Of a stretch of DNA of 64,000 bases, positions 57,206-64,000 are shown piece after piece. Position 1 is the stretch's first letter. The number at the start of each line of letters is the position of its first letter. The position numbers and the translations under genes were made by a program. Location: contig NZ_CP063120.1 in assembly GCF_014931395.1 (NCBI RefSeq), positions 1,967,501 through 2,031,500 on the forward strand, given 5' to 3'. Under the pieces are notes generated by a model. That model saw only the letters and a program-made list of their open reading frames with translations. It made no database searches and was not told the DNA's origin. The DNA comes from Haemophilus parainfluenzae. GTDB lineage: Bacteria; Pseudomonadota; Gammaproteobacteria; Enterobacterales; Pasteurellaceae.

Positions 57206-57943
57206 CTACTTATGTAATCCACATTCCTTACTATCTTTACTCTCCCACCACCAGCGGCCGGCGCGAATATCTTCGCCCTGTTTAACTTGGCGGGTACAAG
57301 GTTCACAGCCAATGCTTGGAAAACCTTGATGGTAAAGATCGTTATAAGGCACATTGTTCGCTAAGATATAAGCCCACACATCTGTTTCTGACCAATCAAA
57401 AATAGGATTGTATTTATCAATACCACGAGACTGATCTTGCTCAGCAAAAGGGAGCGCAGTACGTGTAGCCGATTGTTCTCGACGTTGTCCGGTCAGCCAT
57501 GCATCTGCACCTTGAATCGCGCGATTTAACGGTTCGATTTTACGGATATGGCAACACTCGCGACGTAATTCCACGCTTTCATAAAAAGCAAATTTCCCTT
57601 TTTCTTCCTCGTAGCGAGTCACTTCATCAGCAATCGGCTGAAAGCGTTCTATTTGAAGATGTGGATAGACTTTCTCAAGGTTGTCTAATAAATTTAACGT
57701 ATCTTGATGGAGTAAACCGGTATCTAAAGTAAAAATACCAATATCTAAGTTTTCACGCGCAATGACATCGGTAATAACCATATCTTCCACAGCTAAACTG
57801 CTAGCAAAGCGTGCATCCTTATGGCTATCAGCAATTTGATGTAAACGTTGCTTCAATGTGGCTGTTTTTTCTGCCAAACGATCTTTAGCATCAAGGCTAA
57901 CAAGTGGAATTTGCCAAAAAGTCGGTTTAAATAAACTCATCAT
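57206..57943 (-). CDS. cysH: Adenylyl-sulfate (APS) reductase, iron-sulfur type
   Basis: The 245-residue thioredoxin-dependent reductase belongs to the CysH family. Unlike E. coli PAPS reductase it has the cysteine pair C130-C131 (RRECCHIRKIEPL) and C213/C216 (IGCEPCTR), the [4Fe-4S] ligands of assimilatory APS reductases. The catalytic C241 lies in the C-terminal ECGLHK. It should therefore reduce APS directly to sulfite and AMP. This fits the absence of cysC (APS kinase) from the cluster. It lies 7 bases after cysG and 20 before cysD. Confidence 0.94.
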   Translation of the reverse strand: MMSLFKPTFWQIPLVSLDAKDRLAEKTATLKQRLHQIADSHKDARFASSLAVEDMVITDVIARENLDIGIFTLDTGLLHQDTLNLLDNLEKVYPHLQIERFQPIADEVTRYEEEKGKFAFYESVELRRECCHIRKIEPLNRAIQGADAWLTGQRREQSATRTALPFAEQDQSRGIDKYNPIFDWSETDVWAYILANNVPYNDLYHQGFPSIGCEPCTRQVKQGEDIRAGRWWWESKDSKECGLHK

Positions 57944-57950
57944 CCACTCC

Positions 57951-59390
57951 TTACGCCACTTGACTGATGGTTAAACTTTCTAAGGTAAAGTGCGGTTGTT
58001 TTTGACGTTGTTTTTCTTCGCCAAACCACGCTAATTGTTCGTGTAATTTCACGACTTCACCTACCACAATTAAGGCTGGTGTCTCTGCTTTTTCAGCTAA
58101 TTCAGCTAAATTTGCAAGTGTGCCAATCGCTGTTTTTTGAGTAAGTTGAGTACCTTGGCTGATAATCGCAACAGGCGTATTCGCAGCTCGACCATATTGT
58201 TGTAAACGTTCAGCAATGACTTGAGCTTTTAACGTCCCCATATAAATGACTAAGGTTTGATGACTTCTTGCTAAGGTTTGCCATTCAATATCAGAGGCAT
58301 CAGCTTTACGATGACCGGTCACAAAAATGGCGCTTTGTGCATAATCACGGTGAGTTAATGGAATACCAGCATAGGCTGTTGCGCCAATACCCGCTGTAAT
58401 ACCGGGTACAACCGAAAATGGAATTTGATGTTGAGCTAATACTTCTAATTCTTCGCCACCGCGTCCAAAAACGAAAGGATCGCCGCCTTTTAAGCGCACT
58501 ACTCGCTTGCCTTGTTGGGCAAGAGTTAATAACAATTGGTTGGTTTCTTCTTGTGCGACAGAACGGCCATTGGCACGTTTCCCTACAAAAATACGTTCTG
58601 CATCACGACGAATCAAAGAAAGAATCTCATCAGAAACCAATGCATCATAAAGCACCACATCAGCTTGTTGAATTTCCTGTAAACCGTTAAGAGTTAGTAA
58701 GCCAGCATCGCCAGGACCGGCACCAACTAAAGAGACAAAACCACCTTGATAGTTATTTTCGAGTTGCTCAGCCAATTCCTCTTCAGCTTGTGCCTCTTGT
58801 TGATTCTTAACGAGACTTGCAAAACGTCCACTAAACATTTTTTCCCAAAAACGGCGACGTTCGGTGACCGATGCCAATTTTGCTTTTACTTGATCACGCC
58901 ATTTACCAGAAATCTCAGCGATTTTGCCTAAATGTTGTGGCAATAATGCTTCCAGTTTCTCACGTAATAAACGGGCTAATACCGGTGCCTTTCCACCACT
59001 CGAAATCGCGATTTGGATCGGATTACGATCAATAATAGAAGGGAAGATAAAGCTACAATGAGGTTGATCATCTACCACATTGACTAATTTATGTTGGCTT
59101 TCGGCTAAATGGAAAATACGGTGATTTAATACCTCATCATTTGTTGCCGCGATCACTAACATCACCGTTCTCATTTGTTCGGCATTAAACTCTTTCGCAA
59201 TCCATAGCACTTTATTTTGACGTTCAAGCTCGCTTAATTCCTCATTTAATTGGCGAGCAACAATACGGACTTGAGCATTTGCTTTGAGCAACAACCCAAC
59301 TTTACGAGCAGCCACTGAACCACCGCCGACAACAAGTACCGGACGACCAGTTAAATCAGCAAAAAGTGGAAAATAATTCATGGGTATCAC
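57951..59390 (-). CDS. cysG: Siroheme synthase
   Basis: The 479-residue trifunctional enzyme turns uroporphyrinogen III into siroheme for CysI. The N-terminal dehydrogenase/ferrochelatase domain (residues 1-205) has [26 protein letters not shown]. The C-terminal methyltransferase domain (215-460) has [41 protein letters not shown] and VAIISQGTQ. Full-length layout. It lies 2 bases after the binding-protein gene and 7 before cysH. Confidence 0.97.
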   Translation of the reverse strand: MIPMNYFPLFADLTGRPVLVVGGGSVAARKVGLLLKANAQVRIVARQLNEELSELERQNKVLWIAKEFNAEQMRTVMLVIAATNDEVLNHRIFHLAESQHKLVNVVDDQPHCSFIFPSIIDRNPIQIAISSGGKAPVLARLLREKLEALLPQHLGKIAEISGKWRDQVKAKLASVTERRRFWEKMFSGRFASLVKNQQEAQAEEELAEQLENNYQGGFVSLVGAGPGDAGLLTLNGLQEIQQADVVLYDALVSDEILSLIRRDAERIFVGKRANGRSVAQEETNQLLLTLAQQGKRVVRLKGGDPFVFGRGGEELEVLAQHQIPFSVVPGITAGIGATAYAGIPLTHRDYAQSAIFVTGHRKADASDIEWQTLARSHQTLVIYMGTLKAQVIAERLQQYGRAANTPVAIISQGTQLTQKTAIGTLANLAELAEKAETPALIVVGEVVKLHEQLAWFGEEKQRQKQPHFTLESLTISQVA

Positions 59391-59392
59391 TC

Positions 59393-60400
59393 CTATTTAT
59401 TCACTTTATCAGCACGTTGTGCACTGATATATAGACGATCAAATAAGCTGTTATCGACAAAATGTTTAGTATTAATCGCCTCCCACGAACCAAAACGTTG
59501 GTTCACATCAAATTGATTCACTTCGGGAAAAAGTGCGGTCGTTTTAGCAATAATTTTTTTATCTGTCGGACGGAAATAATTTTGGGCAGCCAGTTCCTGT
59601 GCTTGAGGTGACCATAAATAGCTCAAATAATCATGGGAAAGTTGATGCAAACCATCTGCCTGCGTATTTTTATTCACTTCCGCCACATAAATTGGGGTAT
59701 AGGCTGTTATACTCGGATACACCACTTCAACGCTATTTTCGCCCAGTGTTTTAGCCGCTAGCGCCGCTTCATTTTCCGGGGCAATTAAAACATCACCGAT
59801 ATTACGCTGCGTAAAAGAAATACTGGCACTGCGCGCCCCCGCCTCTAAAACCGGCACATTTCTTAGCAGGCGTAACATAAAATCTTGTGGTTTATCACTA
59901 TGCTGTTCGGCATAAGCTAAAACCGATAAATAAGCAAAGCGTCCATTTGCTGACGTTTTGGGATTAGCAAAGACCACTTTGACATCATCCCGAATCAAAT
60001 CCGACCAGTCTTGAATATGCTTTGGATTTCCTTTTTTCACCAAAAGCACCATCACTGACCCAAAAGGAACGGCACCATTCGGTAATACTTGCTGCCAATC
60101 CGCATCCACTAAGCCTTTTTTAACTAAAGCCTCGATATCATTACTTTGTGTCAATGTCACCACATCTGCAGGCAAGCCATTTAACACGCCGAGCACCTGT
60201 TTACTGGCGCCACCATGCGATTGTGAAATCATCACATCTGAGGGAAATTCACGTTGAAACGCGATGTTATATTCCTTATAGAAATCACGAATCACGTCAT
60301 AGGACACATTCAGTAGTACCGTTTTTTGTTCCGTACTGGTATTCCATAAACAAGCTGCTAAGCCGAAAGAAAGCACTGAAAATAAAGCAATTTTTTTCAT
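59393..60400 (-). CDS. Sulfate/thiosulfate-binding protein, probable lipoprotein
   Basis: The 335-residue protein is of the Sbp/CysP family. Family segments are [39 protein letters not shown] and the [15 protein letters not shown] region. The leader [17 protein letters not shown] ends in a lipobox (LAAC), so the mature protein would be anchored to a membrane through Cys17, unlike the soluble E. coli proteins. It heads the operon leading to cysG-H-D-N and faces cysT-cysW-cysA, whose transporter it serves. Whether sulfate or thiosulfate is preferred is not visible. Confidence 0.92.
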   Translation of the reverse strand: MKKIALFSVLSFGLAACLWNTSTEQKTVLLNVSYDVIRDFYKEYNIAFQREFPSDVMISQSHGGASKQVLGVLNGLPADVVTLTQSNDIEALVKKGLVDADWQQVLPNGAVPFGSVMVLLVKKGNPKHIQDWSDLIRDDVKVVFANPKTSANGRFAYLSVLAYAEQHSDKPQDFMLRLLRNVPVLEAGARSASISFTQRNIGDVLIAPENEAALAAKTLGENSVEVVYPSITAYTPIYVAEVNKNTQADGLHQLSHDYLSYLWSPQAQELAAQNYFRPTDKKIIAKTTALFPEVNQFDVNQRFGSWEAINTKHFVDNSLFDRLYISAQRADKVNK

Positions 60401-60657
60401 TTTTACTCTCCTCCGTTATTACCCTCAATTTCGTGTGGCTAAATTTATATCGCAAAATGTTAAGTACAAAAAATAACAAAAAAGCATTCTATAGAACAAA
60501 ATGAAATATAAAATAGAAAACCAAACGTTTCCTTATTTCACTTTGGAATATTAAATAAATTTCCGTTCTTTGCCATTATGGAAAAGAGCGATTATTTTTT
60601 TGAACATTTCAAAACGCTTACAAAGCTTAGGTATTTATCTGTTGTGAAGGTGGGATA
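60401..60657. promoter_or_regulatory. Divergent control region of the sulfate genes
   Basis: This 257-base AT-rich region separates the two divergent cys operons. It should contain CysB sites, but the CysB consensus is weak and I could not place one by eye. No small gene is convincing. Confidence 0.5.
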
Positions 60658-61479
60658 ATGAAAACCGTATTACCAGGATTTAAACGAAGTATATTGATTA
60701 CATTAGCCTGGCTCGGCTCAATGGTATTGTTGCCATTAACATTACTTGTGCTCACTGCCTGGCAGTTAAAATGGGCTGATATTGTTCAAATCATCACGAG
60801 TGAACGAGTGATCTCATCCTTAACACTATCCTTTGAAATGGCGGCAATCGCGACGTTAATTAATATCGTTTTTGGCTTTTTATTGGCATGGGTTTTAGTG
60901 CGTTATGACTTTCCAGGTAAGAATCTCGTCAATGCGTTAGTGGATTTACCTTTTGCTTTACCCACTGCCGTTGCAGGTATCGCACTTGCCTCGCTTTATG
61001 CTCCGACTGGACTGATTGGGCAATGGCTAAGCCATTTAGGGATTCAACTCGCTTATACTCCAAGTGGTATTGCGATTGCGTTGATTTTTGTCAGCTTGCC
61101 TTTTACCGTTCGAGCGATTCAACCCGTATTAGCAAATCTCGATCCTAGCTATGAAGAAGCAGCCCAAATTTTAGGTGCATCCAGATTAACAACATTGCGA
61201 AAAGTCATTATCCCAGCTGTATTGCCTGCATTAATAGGCGGTGCAGGTATGGGATTTGCGCGATCGCTTGGTGAATATGGCTCCGTCATTTTTATTGCGG
61301 GTAATGTGCCACTCGTCTCAGAAATTGCACCATTGATTATTATGTCAAAACTTGATTTATATGACGTGCAAGGCGCATCTGTGGTTGCATTATTAATGCT
61401 TGCCATTTCATTTCTGTTGATTTTATTCATTAACTTAGCGCAATGGTCTGTTGCCAAACGCATTAGTCCAATTCGATAA
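60658..61479 (+). CDS. cysT: Sulfate/thiosulfate ABC permease CysT (CysU)
   Basis: The 273-residue permease has about six helices and the EAA loop EEAAQILGASRLTTLRKVIIP followed by ARSLGEYGSVIFIAGN. Pairs with CysW to form the channel. AAGGTGG precedes the ATG. It is 9 bases before cysW. The order of cysT, cysW, cysA is standard. Confidence 0.96.
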   Translation: MKTVLPGFKRSILITLAWLGSMVLLPLTLLVLTAWQLKWADIVQIITSERVISSLTLSFEMAAIATLINIVFGFLLAWVLVRYDFPGKNLVNALVDLPFALPTAVAGIALASLYAPTGLIGQWLSHLGIQLAYTPSGIAIALIFVSLPFTVRAIQPVLANLDPSYEEAAQILGASRLTTLRKVIIPAVLPALIGGAGMGFARSLGEYGSVIFIAGNVPLVSEIAPLIIMSKLDLYDVQGASVVALLMLAISFLLILFINLAQWSVAKRISPIR

Positions 61480-61488
61480 GAGGTATTT

Positions 61489-62304
61489 ATGAAAACCCAA
61501 TTGTGGCAAAAATGGATCTTAATTCTGACCGCACTCAGTTTTTTTACGATCATCTTATTGCTCCCATTATTTACCGTATTCTATTCAGCCCTTGAACAAG
61601 GGATTGGGCTATTTTTTGCTGCATTAAAAGAACCAGAAGCCTTAGCAGCTATTTGGCTTACGATCAAAGTCTCGTTAATTGTATTACCTATTAACATTTT
61701 TATCGGTGTGGTTATGGCTTGGGCTATTGCTTATTTTGACTTTAAGGGGAAAAGCTTATTAACCGCACTACTCGATCTCCCCTTTTCCATTTCACCAGTG
61801 GTGGTAGGATTAATGTTCTTACTGTTGTTTGGGTTAGATGGACTTTGGGGCGCATGGCTTGCTGAACACCATATTCGTTTTATGTTTGCTACGCCAAGCA
61901 TTGTTATCGTGACCTTATTCGTCACCTTTCCACTTATTGCAAAATCATTAATTCCAACCATGTCAGCACAAGGCACAAGTGAGGAACAAGCTGCGTTAAT
62001 CTTAGGTGCATCCACTTGGCAACTTTTCTGGCACGTAACGCTACCAAAAATAAAATGGGCATTAATTTATGGGGTGATTTTAAGTAACGCTCGTGCAATG
62101 GGTGAATTCGGTGCCGTAAGTGTTGTATCTGGGCATATTCGCGGTTTGACTAATACCATTCCGCTTTATGTAGAAATTAGTTACAACGAATATCAATTTG
62201 TTGCCGCATTTGCTTGCGCCAGTTTATTAGCATTAATCGCAGTGGGAACACTGGGATTGCAAAACGTAGTGAGATATGTGGAAAAGAAAAAAATCCAAGA
62301 ATAA
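61489..62304 (+). CDS. cysW: Sulfate/thiosulfate ABC permease CysW
   Basis: The 271-residue permease has about six helices and the EAA loop [22 protein letters not shown] followed by [19 protein letters not shown]. It forms a heterodimer with CysT. Starts 9 bases after cysT and ends 17 bases before cysA. Confidence 0.96.
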   Translation: MKTQLWQKWILILTALSFFTIILLLPLFTVFYSALEQGIGLFFAALKEPEALAAIWLTIKVSLIVLPINIFIGVVMAWAIAYFDFKGKSLLTALLDLPFSISPVVVGLMFLLLFGLDGLWGAWLAEHHIRFMFATPSIVIVTLFVTFPLIAKSLIPTMSAQGTSEEQAALILGASTWQLFWHVTLPKIKWALIYGVILSNARAMGEFGAVSVVSGHIRGLTNTIPLYVEISYNEYQFVAAFACASLLALIAVGTLGLQNVVRYVEKKKIQE

Positions 62305-62321
62305 CAACAGGAACACAATAC

Positions 62322-63398
62322 ATGACAATCAAAATCCAGCAACTAAACAAACACTTTGGACAGTTTCATGCGTTGAAAGATATCAACCTAAGCTTTCCGG
62401 AAAATCAGCTAACCGCCTTGCTTGGACCTAGTGGTTGTGGAAAAACAACGCTATTAAGGATCATTGCCGGATTAGAATTTGCTGATAATGGACACATTTG
62501 GTTTGGTGAAAAAGAGGTGACTCAACTTTCAGCTACTGAACGCGGTGTCGGCTTTGTGTTTCAGCATTATGCACTATTTCAAAATATGACCGTCTTTGAC
62601 AATGTCGCTTTTGGCTTAACGGTGAAACCTCGTAGAGAACGTCCCTCTGCAGAAGAAATTCGCGAAAAAGTCACCGCACTTTTAAAGCTAGTAAAACTTG
62701 AATGGCTAGCCGATCGCTATCCTAATCAACTTTCTGGTGGACAAAAACAACGTATAGCATTAGCTCGCTCCCTTGCTGTTCAACCGAAAGTCTTACTACT
62801 TGATGAACCCTTTGGTGCATTGGATGCTCAAGTTCGTAAAGAATTACGCCGTTGGCTGCGAGAATTACAACATGAACTTAATGTGACCAGCATTTTCGTT
62901 ACCCATGATCAAGATGAAGCATTAGATATGTCTGATCGCATTGTGGTGATGAATAAAGGTCAAGTGGAGCAAATTGATGAGCCTAGCCAAATCTATCATG
63001 CACCACAAACCCCTTTCGTCACACAATTTGTTGGGGATGTTAATGTGTTCCACGGACACATTGATCAAGGCAATTTAGTCATTGGTGAATTTGCTCATAA
63101 TTTACAAACACATAGCAATGCGACTCATGCTGTTAATAACCAATCTGCAACGGCTTATATTCGCCCTTACGAACTAACGCTTTCGCGTGAATCTCATAAT
63201 GCCTTAGCGAGTGGTACGATTCGTCATATTAATGCTATTGGTTTTATCGTGAGAATTGAAGTAGAAAGTTCGCAAACTGAACAACCTATTGAAGTCATTC
63301 TTACCAAAGAAAACTATCTCAATGCGCAGTATAAAATAGGTGAGCATGTTTATCTCGTGCCAGATAAATTAAATCTATTTCAAGAAATGAATATTTAG
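62322..63398 (+). CDS. cysA: Sulfate/thiosulfate ABC ATP-binding protein CysA
   Basis: The 358-residue ATPase has Walker [11 protein letters not shown]-loop FVFQHYALF, signature LSGGQKQR, Walker [13 protein letters not shown] and H-loop VTHD. A C-terminal TOBE-type domain follows (residues 240-358). I start at ATG 62322 ([15 protein letters not shown]); the longer frame from 62214 runs into cysW. It energises the CysTW channel. Confidence 0.96.
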   Translation: MTIKIQQLNKHFGQFHALKDINLSFPENQLTALLGPSGCGKTTLLRIIAGLEFADNGHIWFGEKEVTQLSATERGVGFVFQHYALFQNMTVFDNVAFGLTVKPRRERPSAEEIREKVTALLKLVKLEWLADRYPNQLSGGQKQRIALARSLAVQPKVLLLDEPFGALDAQVRKELRRWLRELQHELNVTSIFVTHDQDEALDMSDRIVVMNKGQVEQIDEPSQIYHAPQTPFVTQFVGDVNVFHGHIDQGNLVIGEFAHNLQTHSNATHAVNNQSATAYIRPYELTLSRESHNALASGTIRHINAIGFIVRIEVESSQTEQPIEVILTKENYLNAQYKIGEHVYLVPDKLNLFQEMNI

Positions 63399-63404
63399 AA
63401 AAGC

Positions 63405-63437
63405 AAAAGTGCGGTCAAAATCAACCGCACTTTTTTA
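63405..63437. terminator. Uptake-word terminator between cysA and argG
   Basis: AAAAGTGCGGT and ACCGCACTTTT form a perfect 11-base stem around eight bases, with a T-run on the plus strand; it lies between convergent genes. Confidence 0.82.
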
Positions 63438-63453
63438 CATTTAAAGGAGAAAA

Positions 63454-64000
<547 letters not shown>

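Noticed and set aside
62214..62321. Upstream start of cysA inside cysW
   Set aside because: The extension would overlap cysW by 91 bases and precede the conserved ATPase N-terminus; ATG 62322 fits the family.

Overview
The window is chromosomal DNA of a Pasteurellaceae bacterium, most likely Haemophilus parainfluenzae or a close relative. The main evidence is the Haemophilus DNA-uptake word AAGTGCGGT / ACCGCACTT, seen about 45 times on both strands and often as inverted pairs serving as terminators. Low GC content and Haemophilus-type gene blocks agree (molBCA, hldE-lpxL, lpxM-yfcA-mepA-aroC-mscK-menE-seqA-ybfF-fldA-fur). A complete assimilatory sulfate pathway and a maltodextrin PTS operon point to H. 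parainfluenzae rather than H. influenzae. No rRNA, tRNA, CRISPR array, prophage or intact insertion sequence was found.

Layout. 0-0.9 kb: end of prlC, then rpsO. 1.0-13.1 kb: a metal-oxyanion uptake island. It holds molBCA plus a binding-protein paralogue without a signal peptide, a second molybdate/tungstate-type operon (ModA-, ModB- and ModC-like proteins plus ModD), a second BtuCD-type importer, a small membrane protein and a TonB-dependent outer-membrane receptor. Four boxes resembling the ModE operator lie in the three promoter regions of this island, including the one feeding the receptor. I infer one ModE-controlled regulon that may carry molybdate/tungstate, or a chelate of it, across both membranes. 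13.1-15.6 kb: LPS genes hldE and lpxL. 15.6-18.3 kb: an AT-rich accessory patch without uptake words, carrying an orphan protein, a leucine-rich-repeat protein, a 19-residue-repeat protein, strong palindromes and a candidate small RNA with a C-rich terminator loop. 18.3-22.0 kb: a Nif3-like gene, fabI, rnb.

22.2-29.4 kb: a maltose/maltodextrin operon (malQ, glgP, a probable maltose-6'-phosphate phosphatase, a PTS EIICB) with a divergent GntR/UTRA regulator. It lacks exact uptake words, which suggests import from outside the family. 29.5-37.0 kb: housekeeping and membrane genes (tehA, serS, YdcH-like, EamA transporter, yicG, proA, yedI). 37.1-43.7 kb: dnaX, apt, lpxM, yfcA, mepA, aroC. 43.7-51.0 kb: mscK, menE, seqA, ybfF, fldA, fur.

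51.1-63.4 kb: sulfate assimilation. Sulfate enters through a lipoprotein-type binding protein and CysTWA. CysDN activates it to APS. The CysH here carries the four [4Fe-4S] cysteines of APS reductases, so no APS kinase is needed and none is present. CysJI reduces sulfite to sulfide using siroheme made by CysG. A modular hairpin-rich repeat separates cysD from cysN. The window ends inside argG.
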